Assembly (NCBI RefSeq): GCF_021535045.1
Contig: NZ_CP091056.1
Span: 2,629,356-2,693,355, forward strand
Direction: 5' to 3'
Length of the DNA: 64,000 nucleotides
DNA from: Ornithinimicrobium sp. INDO-MA30-4
GTDB taxonomy: Bacteria > Actinomycetota > Actinomycetes > Actinomycetales > Dermatophilaceae
In this document: piece after piece, positions 37,802 through 49,162 of the stretch
How the letters are laid out: the number at the start of each line of letters is the position of its first letter
Position numbering within the stretch: the first letter of the stretch is position 1
Made by a program: the position numbers and the translations under genes
Notes under the pieces: generated by a model
What the model saw: only the letters and a program-made list of their open reading frames with translations
What the model was told of the DNA's origin: nothing
Database searches by the model: none

Positions 37802-38743
37802 ATGTTTAATCCTGAGCATCTCGCGACTCTGCAGGCGGTCGTCGAAGAGGGAACTGTGCTGGCAGCAGCTGATCGGCTCGGCTACACACCGTCCGCGGTG
37901 AGCCAGCAGTTGGCACGTCTGCAGCGTGAGGTTCACCAGCCGATCATGACGCGCAGGGGACGGGCCAACGCGCCGACCAAGGCTGCATACGTGCTGGTCA
38001 GGTTGGCCCAGCAGATGCAGCAACTAGAGGAGAGCGCTCGGGCTGAGTTGGAGGGACTGCAGCGCAAAGTGACTGGTTCGCTGGTTTTGTCGGGCTTTCC
38101 CTCGGCGATGCGCGGCCTCCTGGTGCCGGTCGCGGCAGCCTGTGCCAAGGCATACCCCGAGATTGAGTTGACGCTCCGAGAGATGAGCCCTGAGGAGTCC
38201 GTGGCGGCAGTCAGGCGTGGCGACGTCGATCTAGCCGTCGTCCACGACTGGACAGACAAGCATGTGCCGATGCGAGACGGAGTGAAGGCGTGGCCAGTGG
38301 GGCTGGACGCGGTTGACGTGGTGGCTTCGTCTGCGCTCGAAGTCCCCATCGGACCGGACGGAGTCGACCCGGTTGACCTGCACGATCAAGTCTGGATCGA
38401 TGACACGCCAGGCGTTTTTAGTGACTGGCTCCTCGATGCCCTTGACTCACGAAACATCCCCTACCGGATTGGCGCGACGGTCGAAGACATCAACGGCCGG
38501 GTCATGCTGGTCGCTGAAGGATTTGGGGTCTCGCTGTTGCCTCGACTCGGACGTGGAACCTTGCCGCCCGGCGTGGTCACGCTGCCTGTTGTGGGAGCAC
38601 CAACGCGGCGCATTTTTGCAGTCCACCGTGACTCCAGTGAGCGCCGGCCAGCTATCCACGCTGCGCTGGGTTTGATTCGCTCGGTCTGGGATCGCGAGGG
38701 CCATCCGATTGAGCGTCCGAAGCCTGAGACACTGAGCCAGTGA
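37802..38743 (+). CDS. LysR family transcriptional regulator
   Basis: This intact regulator has 313 residues. The winged helix is residues 1-65 (EEGTVLAAADRLGYTPSAVS then QQLARLQREV). The ligand domain begins LVLSGFPSAMRGLLVPVAAA and runs through GDVDLAVVHDW, typical of the periplasmic-binding-like fold. The stop overlaps the MFS start (GTGA), which suggests it controls that transporter in cis. The promoter region with the small minus-strand gene is 140 bases long. The effector is not known. Confidence 0.93.
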   Translation: MFNPEHLATLQAVVEEGTVLAAADRLGYTPSAVSQQLARLQREVHQPIMTRRGRANAPTKAAYVLVRLAQQMQQLEESARAELEGLQRKVTGSLVLSGFPSAMRGLLVPVAAACAKAYPEIELTLREMSPEESVAAVRRGDVDLAVVHDWTDKHVPMRDGVKAWPVGLDAVDVVASSALEVPIGPDGVDPVDLHDQVWIDDTPGVFSDWLLDALDSRNIPYRIGATVEDINGRVMLVAEGFGVSLLPRLGRGTLPPGVVTLPVVGAPTRRIFAVHRDSSERRPAIHAALGLIRSVWDREGHPIERPKPETLSQ

Positions 38744-40028
38744 CCGCACGCGCCCTGCCCACTCAGGCCGAACTTCCCGACGTCCAACGTCGCATTGTTG
38801 GCACCCTGATGGCCTCCCAAATCTTTGGTGGCGTTGGTGTCGCGAGTGGCATTGCTGTCGCTTCGGTGATCGCCGCAGAGATCAGCGGCAACGACGCGCT
38901 TTCTGGCCTGGCCAACACCAGCCAAGTGCTCGGCGGGGCGCTGCTGACCATCCCGATCGTGTCGCTGATGGCTCGTCGTGGCCGCCGGATCGGCCTCGTG
39001 ATTTCGTATGCGGTCGGCACTGTCGGTGCGGGCCTTGCGTTGATCGCTACCGCCACCAGCAGTTTCGCTCTGCTGCTGATCGGCACTTTTCTCTTTGGTG
39101 CCTCAACAACGGCCAACAGCCAATCGCGGTTTGCTGCCGTGGATTTGGCTCCGCCGAGTAAGCGCGGATTGCAACTCAGTCTCGTGGTCTGGGCGGCCAC
39201 GATCGGCTCGGCGACCGGGCCCAACCTGATTGGCTTCGGCGCGGGCCTAGCCACCGGCTTTGACCTGCCCAAATTGGCTGGACCGTGGGCGATCAGCGGT
39301 GTCGGCTTCTTGCTTGCCATGGTGCTGTTGATGGCCTCGCTGCGCCCTGACCCGTTGCTGACGGCCCGGGCTCTCGCCGAAGTGGACGTCCCCGCTGACC
39401 CCAAGGCATCCAAGGGCTCAGTCGCCGAGGGGATCCGCGTCCTGCGCAGCAATGCCCCGCTCGAGCAGGTGCAATCGCCATTGCTGCCGGGCACATCGTG
39501 ATGATCTCGATCATGGTGATGACGCCGGTTCACATGGCTCACGGTGGCGCCCAAATCGAAGTCATCGGCTTTGTCATCTCGATGCACATCATTGGCATGT
39601 ATGCCCTCAGCCCGGTCGTCGGCTATCTCACCGACCGCATCGGCTCAGGGCGGGTCATCATGCTGGGCGTCGCGATTCTGCTGGCTGCATGCGCCTTCGC
39701 GGGGCTGTCAGCCACCGGCTTCTCGATCAACCTGACCGCCGGCCTCGTGCTGTTGGGTTTGGGCTGGTCCTGCACGATGGTCGCTGGCTCTGCTCAAGTC
39801 TCCGCTGCAGTTCCAGTGGGGGAGCGGGCCTCAGCCCAAGGCGCGTCAGATGTCGTGATGGGGCTAGCTGGCGCCAGTGGCGGCGCGCTCGCCGGGGTGA
39901 TTGTTGCGGTGCTCGGCTTTGGCTATCTCGCCGCTTTGGCGGCTGGGGTGACGCTCTTGCTGGGCGCATACACCCTGCGCCACCCCAGCCATACCGAAAA
40001 TCAGGCTGCTTCCCTGCCCATCAAGTAG
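38740..40028 (+). CDS. MFS transporter coupled to the LysR gene (one frameshift)
   Basis: This is a 12-segment facilitator. N-terminal half: GTLMASQIFGGVGVASGIAV, IPIVSLMARRGRRIGLVISY (the motif A loop region) and FGASTTANSQSRFAAVDLAP. After a break near 39462 the other half follows: MISIMVMTPVHMAHGGAQI, YLTDRIGSGRVIMLG (second motif A) and GLGWSCTMVAGSAQVSAAVP. An exporter is more likely than an importer given the family likeness, but the substrate is unknown. It is cotranscribed with the LysR gene. Confidence 0.9.
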
Positions 40029-40146
40029 GAGTCCAGCACGCCACACATGTGCTTGTCGGGCTTTGGCGCAAGATTTCACGAACTTCACTCCTGATCCGGC
40101 CACGCCCTACGGCCGCCATGCAGGTTGAGTCGTTAATCTCGAAGGT

Positions 40147-43100
40147 GTGACTCCTCCTGCCGACGAAACCGATGACCGGATCGCCGCCGTCCACGCTGCC
40201 CAGCAGGATTGGTATCAGCAAGTTAAGGCCATGGGAGGCCCCAGCAACACCCTGCTGTGGCACCGTGAGTTGCCGCTCGGCACCTTCGACCTGACGGTTG
40301 CCCACCCAGGGGGAGTGGCGCGACTGCTGACCGGCAGCCCGACGCGCCTCTCCGGCCTAGTCCGTGAACACGTCGCCTTCGCTGAAGCTCGCGACCGGCT
40401 GGCAGCCATCCGCGGTAAGTCCATTGAGTTGCGCCGCGAGCACGGCATGACGACGAGTTTTATTGCTGTCGGCATGGCCACGTGGAGCATCCCTAAGCAG
40501 GTCCTCAAGATCCCGCGCGCTCCCGTGATGTTGCGCCGCTGCAAGATCCACCCGGTCGACCAGGCTGGCAGCGACTACACCATTCAACTCGACCAAGACG
40601 TGGTGTTTAACCCCGCTCTGTTGCACTGCCTTGAAGACGTCTACAAGTTGCAGTTCGACCCGCACGCACTCACAGCGCTCGCCACGGCTAACGGTGGCTT
40701 CGACCCGCGCGCTGTCTATGAGCAGTTAGAAGATATCTGTGCCGAGGTCCCGGGTTTTGGCATCGGTCCAAACTTGGTCATCAGCAACTTCCCATGGGCC
40801 AAGTTGTCGCTGGCCGCCAACCTGTTTGGGAGCCCAGAGGGCCTGGCAAAGCACCCGATGATCGCGTCCCTGGCCGGGCTGGATGAGCGGCAGCGGACAG
40901 TGGACCCCGACGACAATCGAGCAAACGATCTGGCCAACGAACTCATCGTTCTCGATGCTGACGCTGAGCAGCGTCGTGCAATCGATGTTGCCTCCACGGC
41001 GGCAGCATCCTGATCGACACGGTCGCTGGTACGGGTGCTACTCAAACAATCACCAATATCGTTGCTGGAGCCTTGGCTCAAAGCCACACTGCACTGGTCG
41101 TGAGCGAAGAACGCCCCGCTATAGATGCCTTGCAACGCCGCCTGGCCTATGTCGGCCTCGGCGAGGTTGTCCTTGATTTGCCCGAAGACCCACGGCGTGC
41201 CCGGATCGCGATCCAGTCGTTGGCCGATCAACTCAGACGCTCCACCGGCGCCCCCGAGCCGGAGTTTCCCGAAGACCCGCTGCCAACCTGGCGCCAAGCA
41301 CAGGCTCGCTTGATCGAGCATGAGTCGCAGATGCATACCAAGCATGCGCCGTGGGATTTGTCGCTGGCTCAGACGGAGTCTGCCGTGGCCGGCCTCAACG
41401 GTTTGCCGCACCCGCCGCTGTCTCATGTTCGTTTGGAAACATCGGTCCTGAAGTCGTTGACCCCGGACCGACTGACCCAGTTGCGGGAAACTCTGACCGA
41501 GGCTGCCCAGATTGGTGTCTGGCAGCGCGGGCGGATGGAAGACCCGTGGTTTGGGGCTGCACTGCAGTCTCCGGAGGATGCTGAGCGTGCCGCCGCGATC
41601 GTGAAGTCCCTCGTCATGTCTGACCTGATCCAGGCCAGGCAAGAGATTGATCAGGTATGCAAGAAGGCGGGCTTGCCAGCGCCGCTCAACCTCGATCAGT
41701 GGCGGGCCCGAGTCAACCTGATGGGCCGCGTCTACGAGACGCTGGATGTCTTCCGCGCTGAGATTTACGAAGCTCCGCTCGATGACCTGGTGCGCGCCAC
41801 CAGTGACAATGCCGCAGACCGTCCAGGTGCGCTGTTGCGGACACGCCTCAAGCGCCAAGTGCGTGGGCTCCTGCGCCCAGGTGTGCCGCCGGCCGACCTC
41901 GCTGTGCGGGTGAAAGCAGCCCGCGATGAGCGAGCAGAGTGGGAAGAGCTGGCGGGCAGGGCCGCCCCGCCCAACACCCCGGCTCAATGGGAGCAAGCCA
42001 GCGAGCAATTCATGCCGATCCACCGTGACTTGGTGTGGCTGGCCAAGGTGCTCAAGCCAACCCCCAGTGGCCAAGACGTCATGACCACACACCTTGATTT
42101 GCTCCTTGAGCGCTTGCTGCGCCTGGATGCCCGGGCTGATCGGTTGCCGGTCACTGCCTCGGCATACATCATGTTGCAACCGCTGCGTGAACAGGGACTT
42201 GGCCCGTTGATTGACGACTTGGCCAAACGTGGCATCACCGCTGAGGACGTTAATGCCGAAGTCGACCTCATCTTTTATGCCTCACTGCTTGACTACCTCG
42301 AGAGCGCTGATGATGGCTCGACGTTGAGCGGCGAAGACCAAGTTGATGCGGCTAAGGCGTTGCGCCGAGCCGACCGTGAGCAGTTGCGCCGCAACCGGGC
42401 GCGGGTGCTGAGGTCTTTGCACCGCAAGCTGCAACGGGTCGTTGCCAAGAACCCCTCACAGGTCAAGGCCCTCTATGCCGCTGCCGACGCGCACGAGCAT
42501 GATTTGCGCGCTGTCTTGGAGCGCAGCCCGGACGTCGTGAAGGCGCTGCGGCCAGCTCTCGTGGGTAGCCCACTGGTCGTTCCGGCGACGATTCCTGAGC
42601 GCTTCTCGGTGAAGGTGACGATCGTGGAGCATGCCGGGCGCACGCGCACGGCACACTGCATTGCAGCCATTAGCCACGGTGAGCAAACAATCATTGCTGG
42701 CGACAGTCTGCGCCCTCGTCCCATGGCCTTCCATGCCATCGTTGAGGACATTTTGCCGGGCGATGAGCCGCTCACGTCGCTGCTCGATGACGCCGCCGAC
42801 CTGTTGCCGACCTACACCTTCAGCACGCATTACCGGGCCAAGGACCAGCGGCTGGTTGCTCCGTTGGCCAAGATCGTAGAGAAGGCCCGGCCTGGACAAA
42901 CTCTTGAGGCTCACCCGGGGGTCTTGCGTAGCCCTCGAGCCAATGTGGTTGTCTCCGATAGCCCAACAGGCCTGCCCGAAGAGACCGTTGAGGCGCTGCT
43001 GCGCCACCTGGCCGCAGGCCACAGGACTCGGTCGGCATCCTGGTCGATGGCCCTCGTTTCCTGCCAGCGCTCCACGTGGCGTTGCGTGAGCGTCTGGTCC

Positions 43101-43728
43101 GCGAGGGTGTCAGCCACCCCGCGCTGGCTGAGGACGCCGACGAGCAGTTCTTTGTGGTGGAGGCTCGCCGATGGGCTGGCCAGGTCCGCGACCACATCGT
43201 CTGGGTCGGTATGCCTGGGGCGAACTCTGGAGATGGGCACACCGTCGACTCCGAGGACATTGTCACCATGCTTTCGGCAGCCCGAGGCACCGTCGACTTT
43301 GTCACCACCGACCCAATCACGTCGTGGCCGCGCAACGCGGGAGCAGACCTGCTGCGCGAGGTCTTCCAGCCGCGGTTGCCAGGCGATGCTGATGCTGAAG
43401 TGCCAGCCTTGCTGGCTGACCTGGGCAAGCGTCTGGCCGCCGAAGGGTTCGCGGTGCGTCACGCAGTGGGAGATGGCCGGTATGCGGTGCCGCTGGGCAT
43501 CGAGGATCCGGCTAGACCAGGCAGGCTGCTGGTGGCTGTGGACACCGATTTGGAGCCATTGAGGCAACGCCAGGTCGGGACGAGTTCCGACTACGCCACG
43601 ATCAACTGATGCGGCTGGGCTGGGTGCATACCCGCGCTCGCAGCCGTGACCTTTTCCGTGATCCGGCGCGCGAAGTGGCCCGATTGGTTGCGTTGGTGCG
43701 AGAGGCCTCGAACCGGAGGCCGTCGTGA
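40147..43728 (+). CDS. Large helicase-like protein with C-terminal nuclease-type domain (frameshifted)
   Basis: Repaired, this is about 1190 residues. The N-terminal 290 include WHRELPLGTFDLTVAHPGGV and VMLRRCKIHPVDQAGSDYTI. A P-loop-like segment follows (LIDTVAGTGATQTITNIVAG) where the usual Lys is missing, then VVSEERPAIDALQRRL and a long helical region. Past residue 850 are TFSTHYRAKDQRLVAPL, like a superfamily 1 helicase motif, and FFVVEARRWAGQVRDHIVWV. The tail (LLADLGKRLAAEGFAVRHAV, RPGRLLVAVDTD, then MRLGWVHTRARSRDLFRDPA) resembles MTES_1575-type endonuclease folds. Breaks lie near 41005, 43020 and 43570. Actinobacteria keep such genes widely; the role is not known to me. Confidence 0.7.
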
Positions 43729-43967
43729 CTTCATCGGAGCGCAAGCGCCGCCACCGCCAGGTGGTTGCTCCGGCGACCGATGGTGTGGCCGAGCAAGACC
43801 GATCGGAGTTGGTGGATGCCGAGCCTGCGGACCTGCCAACGGCACGCAAAGCCCGGCCGCATCCACGAAGGATGGGCCGGGCCGAAGCGCTGGCTCAGAT
43901 CAGTGGTGGCAAGATCAACGCCCGCCGCACTGGGAGTGAGTCACAGGTCTTGCTAGATCAGATCTGA
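43725..43967 (+). CDS. Small basic actinobacterial protein following the helicase-like gene
   Basis: This 80-residue protein is highly charged and without hydrophobic segments. It begins MTSSERKRRHRQVVAP and ends MGRAEALAQISGGKINARRT then SESQVLLDQI. The GTG overlaps the previous stop (GTGA), so its expression is tied to the large protein, and it may act with it. The stop overlaps mscL on the other strand by 10 bases. No domain is recognised. Confidence 0.75.
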   Translation: MTSSERKRRHRQVVAPATDGVAEQDRSELVDAEPADLPTARKARPHPRRMGRAEALAQISGGKINARRTGSESQVLLDQI

Positions 43968-44359
43968 CCGTTGTTCTTGGCCAGCATGTCGCGGATCTCG
44001 CGCAGGACGGCGACGTCTTCTGCGACGGCCTCGGGCTCCGGCTCCTGGCCAGCAGCGCGACGCTCAGCGATCTTGTTCATCGGAACCACGATGATGAAGT
44101 AGACAACTGCGGCGGTCATCACGAAGACGATCAGCGCGTTGATGATCGCGGAGAAGTCCATGAAGGTGTTGGCCTGGCCGCTGATGATCGCGAAGCCGAG
44201 GCCCTCCGAGTCGGCGCCACCAGCAGCGTTCAGCAGCGGGGTGATGATCGAGCTGATGACGGTGTCAACAACTGCGGCGAAGGCGGAACCGATGACGACG
44301 GCAACAGCCAAGTCAACGATGTTTCCGCGCATGATGAATTCTTTGAAGCCCTTGAGCAT
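43958..44359 (-). CDS. mscL: Large-conductance mechanosensitive channel MscL
   Basis: This is an intact 133-residue channel that opens on osmotic downshock. The N-terminus MLKGFKEFIMRGNIVDLAVA and the pore helix VVIGSAFAAVVDTVISSIIT are diagnostic. The second helix is IINALIVFVMTAAVVYFII, and the C-terminal bundle helix (VLREIRDMLAKNN) is present. The ATG at 44359 is chosen over an upstream in-frame ATG at 44422, since MLKGF is the family start. The SAF-domain gene is upstream on the same strand. Confidence 0.97.
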   Translation of the reverse strand: MLKGFKEFIMRGNIVDLAVAVVIGSAFAAVVDTVISSIITPLLNAAGGADSEGLGFAIISGQANTFMDFSAIINALIVFVMTAAVVYFIIVVPMNKIAERRAAGQEPEPEAVAEDVAVLREIRDMLAKNNGQI

Positions 44360-44576
44360 GATGATTCCTATCGGTGGGGCAAACGAGTGCCCGCAACGTT
44401 GGGGGTGATGGTCTATCGCCAACGCAGAGCGCGTCGCGAACCACTCGGTAACATAGTAGAGATCTCAACTGATTTCGCGGGTCACCAATGTGATCTGAGG
44501 AACACCGTCGGCTACGAAGCGCATGACCTGGGGAAATGCGTTCCGTTTGTCTGAGTTTGTGCTGGGGATCACATGG

Positions 44577-45205
44577 CTATTCGCTGGGGATTGCGGTAGC
44601 AGATCGGATAGCAACGATTGCCGTTGTCGCGGAGAGACCGTGGGTTGAGAGATTTTGCGCCGCAACCACATCCACTGCAATGAGCAAGGCAGGCGCTTCC
44701 GTCGGCGCGGACTGGCCGAGCACCAGAGCGTCTTGAGCCAGTGGCTCGGGCAGGCCGACGGTCCAGACATCAACGCGCTGGCCCGGCTCTGCAGCCCGCA
44801 GGATCAGCGGGTCGGCGACAGGCACCGAGATGGCCAGTTGATCCTTGTCTAACCAGTCCCGATAGCTGAGGTCTAAGGTGGTCAGAATTTCGCCGCCCTG
44901 GAGGGGTGAGAGGTAGTTGATCCGATAGCGTCGTTCGGGTCGACCATTGCCCCGGTGGGCTGATTATCGATAGGGCGTGCCTCGACGATGAGGTCGTCCT
45001 CGGAGAGCGCGGTGCCAGCCGGGACGTTCGCGGCAACCACCACGACAGAGGTCGCGCCCTCAACAGCGGCGCTGTCTAGTGTAGAAAACGCCAGCCAGGC
45101 AGCAATGGCTACGCAAGCGGCTGCCAGGCAGCGGCGCGCTAACCGCGCATGAAAGAAGCGGGGCTTGCTTCGGGGGAGGGTGCTGCGGAAGGCGCGTTCT
45201 GACAT
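44577..45205 (-). CDS. SAF-domain protein, CpaB/RcpC-like (frameshifted)
   Basis: A basic start and one membrane helix (CLAAACVAIAAWLAFSTLD) precede an outer SAF domain with VVVVAANVPAGTALSEDDLI and VEARPIDNQPTGAM. A break near 44925 leads to GGEILTTLDLSYRDWL, VPVADPLILRAAEPGQRVDV and a hydrophobic tail. In pili systems CpaB proteins act with an outer complex, but many actinobacteria hold a lone SAF gene beside fmdB and mscL, as here, and its role is unknown. Confidence 0.85.
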
Positions 45206-45308
45206 ACCGAAAACGTATGAAGCCCCGCGTTGCACGGCCACCGTGAAGGTGGCCACTGTGCAGGCGGGGCGTCAACGCGCTGGGCTGTGGATAGCCCGGC
45301 GCTGTGGG

Positions 45309-45641
45309 CTACTTCGACGTTGCGGAGGCGCTGCTCGACTTGCTGTCAGTGGACTTGGCCGGCGCATCCTTCGCGGGCTTGCTGGCGCTCTTGTCGCCTG
45401 AGTCCTTTGAGCCGCCCGAGTCCTTAGACCCATTGGAGTCTGAACTGATGCTCGAAGTAGAGGTGGAGCGAGAGTCGGTTCGGTAAAAGCCGGAGCCCTT
45501 GAACACCACGCCCACGTTGCCGTAAACCTTGCGAAGGGAGCCTTCGCATTCCGGGCAAGTTGTCAGTGCGTCATCAGAAAACGCCTGCTGGATGTCGAAA
45601 CTGTGCTCGCAGTTGCGGCACGAATACGAATAAGTAGGCAC
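45309..45641 (-). CDS. FmdB family zinc-ribbon protein
   Basis: The N-terminal 50 residues form a zinc ribbon: PTYSYSCRNCEHSFDIQQAF with the first Cys pair and TTCPECEGSLRKVYG with the second. GVVFKGSGFYRTDSR ends the family core. A Ser/Asp/Lys-rich tail of about 60 residues follows. The GTG at 45641 gives the usual family start (PTYxYxC). The role is unproven; FmdB was first seen as a regulator of amidase genes. It is upstream of the SAF gene in the same orientation. Confidence 0.92.
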   Translation of the reverse strand: MPTYSYSCRNCEHSFDIQQAFSDDALTTCPECEGSLRKVYGNVGVVFKGSGFYRTDSRSTSTSSISSDSNGSKDSGGSKDSGDKSASKPAKDAPAKSTDSKSSSASATSK

Positions 45642-45747
45642 GTCCAGCATTCTAAGGGGGATTTGTGGGTGCTCTGACCTGACTCTTCTTGGGGCAGATA
45701 GGCGTGGAGTCTGTTGAGTGTCAGCCCAGTGGCATACCCTCGGGATC

Positions 45748-48383
45748 GTGCCTCGATTGCTACGTCGCGTTTTCCTGCCACTGCTGGCCGTGTTGCTGGT
45801 GGTGGCTGTTGCTGCCTCCGTTTTGGGCCTCGGACTGACCCGGCGGAGCTTTCCGCAGGTCGATGGCGAGGTCCATTAACTGGCCTGGCGGGCCCCGTGG
45901 AGGTCATTCGAGATGACCTCGGTGTCAGTCATATTTATGCCGACACGTCCGAGGACCTTTTCCGCGGGCAGGGCTACGTGGCTGCCCAAGACCGCTTTTT
46001 CAGATGGATCTGCGACGACACATCGCCTCGGGGCGGCTCTCCGAGCTCGTCGGTTCGGGTGGGTTGGACGCTGACCGCGCTGTGCGGACTATGGGCTGGC
46101 GCACAGTAGCCGAGGAAGAGTTAGCGCTGCTGGAGCCGACGGCTCGCCGCTACCTGCAGTCCTATACAGCCGGCGTCAACGCCTACCTAGAGGCGAACTC
46201 TTCGCCCTCACAGGTGTCTCTTGAATATGTCGTCCTCGACCAGAGCGCTCCGGGCTATCAGATCGAGGCCTGGGACGAAGTGGACTCCTTGGTGTGGCTC
46301 AAGGCAATGGCCTGGGATCTGCGCGGCAACTACAGCGACGAATTGTTGCGAGCACGCTTGGCTGGCGACCTGTCGGTTGGGCAGATCGACGCTCTCTATC
46401 CCGACTACCCCTATGACATGAATGCCCCGATCCTGTCGGCTGGCGAATGGTCGCCGCCGCAGACGAGTGCCGGAAGCGGGCCGGGTCGAGGCGGCACGGT
46501 TGGCGATGACGCTGGCCAAAGTGACGGGGAGTCGAGGCCGTCGAGCCTCCGCAATCTCCGTTGACTCAGCAGCAATTGGCCGCCGGTGATGATGCCTACG
46601 CAGGCACCCTGGCCGCGTTCGACGCCATTCCGCCGATGGCGGCCAACGGCGAAGGCGTCGGCTCCAATTCATGGGTCGTCTCTGGTGAACACACCGAGAG
46701 CGGCATGCCGTTGCTAGCCAATGATCCGCACCTGGGCATCAGCCAACCGGGCATTTGGTTGCAGACCGGTTTGCACTGCCGCGAAATTAGCGAGGATTGC
46801 GCCTTCGACGTCACTGGATTCAGCCTGGCTGGCGTCCCCGGCGTCGTGATCGGCCACAACCAGCAAATCGCCTGGGGCTTCACCAACCTGGACCCCGATG
46901 TCACTGACTTCTACTTGGAGGACATCCAGGGCACCGAATACTTGGTCGATGGTGAGTGGCTCGAAGTGGACGCCAAGGTTGAGACCATCAAGGTTGCCGG
47001 GGGCGAGGACCAAGAGCTGTTGGTGCGCTCGACCAAGCACGGCCCAGTGATGTCTGATGTGGTCAACACGATTGCCCAGGCTGGCCAGGACCCACCGCTG
47101 CAAGGCGTCGAGTCCAGCGGTCGCTATGAGGTGTCCCTGGCCTGGACGGGGCTGGAGCCTGGCCGCACCGCCGAAGCCATTTTTGAGTTGAACGCTGCGA
47201 CCAACTTCGAAGAGTTCCAAGCTGGCGCGGAGTTGTTTGACGCACCCTCGCAAAACCTTGTGTACGCCGACATTGAAGGCAACATCGGCTATCAGGCCCC
47301 CGGTTTGGTGCCGGTGCGGGAGTCGGCCACGGCTGGTGCGCCTCCTGGCTACCTGCCCTCACCCGGCTGGAACTCCGCATATGACTGGAAGGGCTGGGTG
47401 CCGTTTGAGCAGATGCCGAAGGCCTACAACCCAGACGACGGTGTGATCGTCACGGCCAACCAAGCAGTTTCGCAGAGCAGCACGCCTTACCTGACGACCG
47501 AGTGGGCTTCTGGTTACCGTGCTCAGCGCATCGCTGACCTCCTAGCGACGCATATGGCTGAGGGCCCTTAACGGTCGAGACGATGGGCGACATCCAGTAC
47601 GACTCGTATAACTCGTTCGCTGACACCTTGATCCCATTCCTCATGGATGTGAACCTCGACGGCGACGAGTTCTACACCGAGCCACGCGAGTTGTTGGCGT
47701 CCTGGGATCGCAGCGCTCCGGTTGGTGATGGTGTGCAGGGCAGCGGTGCCATGTATTTCTACGCCGTCTGGGCCCAGTTGCTCGATCTCACCCTGGACGA
47801 CGAGTTGCCGCTTGATGCGTATGCGACTGGCAACTCGCGCTCCATGTTGACGATTTCTAACTTGCTTGAGCGTCCTGACGACAAGTGGTGGGACGACATC
47901 CGCACGCCTGGCGTGGTCGAGTCGCGCGACCAAGTCTTGGAGCAAGCCATGGTGCAGGCCCGGTTGCAACTGACCCAAGACATAAGCAAAGACAGCGAAG
48001 ACTGGCAGTGGGGTCGGTTGCACGAAGTGACCATGACCCACGAAGTCCTCGGCGATCCCAGCGTGCCTGGCCTCGTGCAGTCGATCTTCAATGGCGGCAC
48101 CTATGCCGTGCCCGGCGGCTCGGCGTTGGTCAATGCCAACAACTGGGATGCGGGGACCGACGAGTACGACGTGACCTCAGGGCCGTCGATGCGCATGGTC
48201 GTCGACCTGGGCGATCTCGACGCCTCCACGTGGGTCAACCAAACCGGCAACTCCGGTCACGTTTTCAACGACAACTACGACGACCAGACCCAGGCCTGGA
48301 TCGACGGGGATACGTATCCGTGGTCGTTTAGCCGCGAAAGTGTTGAGGACAGCCGGGAGCAGACGCTCACCCTGACGCCGTAG
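45748..48383 (+). CDS. Penicillin acylase family (Ntn) amidohydrolase (frameshifted)
   Basis: This large exported or membrane-bound amide hydrolase has a leader helix ([20 protein letters not shown]) and an alpha chain from [20 protein letters not shown] to about residue 265. The autoprocessing nucleophile Ser lies in [11 protein letters not shown], followed by [16 protein letters not shown]. The beta chain holds [20 protein letters not shown] and later [10 protein letters not shown] with the oxyanion Asn. Breaks occur near 45877, 46005, 46530 and 47570. Family members cleave acylated lactams, homoserine lactones or cyclic lipopeptides; which one applies is not visible. Confidence 0.9.
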
Positions 48384-48395
48384 TGCCTTGCCGCC

Positions 48396-49060
48396 TCAGT
48401 GTGCTGGGATCACGCCTTCGCGGTCGATCAACCAGTCGACGGCGATGTCGTGGTGCTCGGCTGGCACATTGGCGAAGACTTCGCTGGGATAGCTAACTCC
48501 GAGTGTCTGAGCATTCGGCTGGGCCTGACGAAGAGCAGGAATTGCCCGGTCGTAGTAGCCGCCACCTTGGCCTAGCCTTCGCCCCGAGCGGCTCAGGGCT
48601 AGGGCGGGGACGATGATGACGTCGACCTGTGCCAGCAACTCGGCGCCAGCGCTCTGCTCTAGGTGTGCGGGATCGGCATGGAGAGGGTTTGCTGATGCCC
48701 CAAGCGTGGCGGAGCGCCAACGCAAACTCCGTCAGCCAAGGTGATCGGCAGCCATACTTCGCACCCAAAGCCATTGACCACGATCGATTGCAGAGACTCG
48801 TTGGTCTGGCTCATCGGTGGCTCGGTGGGGGGTGACTCAAAGCTGGCAATATGCCAACCCTCACCTGAGACGGGGCTACGACCTTCGGCATACTTCATCA
48901 GCCACGAAGTGATGTGGGTGGTGAGCGTTTCTCCGTCGCCGGCCCGGCTAGTTGGACCTTCAACCTCGAGGCGGCACCGCCGATTTTGGCGGATTGCTCG
49001 ACGCCACGCCGCCTTGTCGGCGGCTATGTCTCCCGTGAGCGGTCCGGGTTCGACGTCCAT
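48396..49060 (-). CDS. 5-Formyltetrahydrofolate cyclo-ligase (frameshifted)
   Basis: The enzyme turns 5-formyl-THF into 5,10-methenyl-THF with ATP. The N-terminal helix is DKAAWRRAIRQNRRCRL, then WHIASFESPPTEPPMSQT. The C-terminal half has VDVIIVPALALSRSGRRLG and the nucleotide-binding signature GQGGGYYDRAIPALR. A break near 48715 joins them. The ATG at 49060 suits the family length (about 200 residues); an upstream in-frame ATG at 49123 is the alternative. Divergent to moeA, an arrangement common in actinobacteria. Confidence 0.9.
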
Positions 49061-49162
49061 GGGGACATTCTGCACTGGGCGCGCATAGGGCGCTGTCGGT
49101 TGGCGGGGATAGGGTGTGGCCATGAACTTTGCACGCTTGTGTCGCAGTCAAGGAGGACTTGC

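Noticed and set aside
44397..44576. A 35-codon frame ending MRFVADGVPQITLVTREIS on the minus strand
   Set aside because: It starts with GTG and has a protein-like end, but no ribosome site, family match or clear position in the operon supports it.
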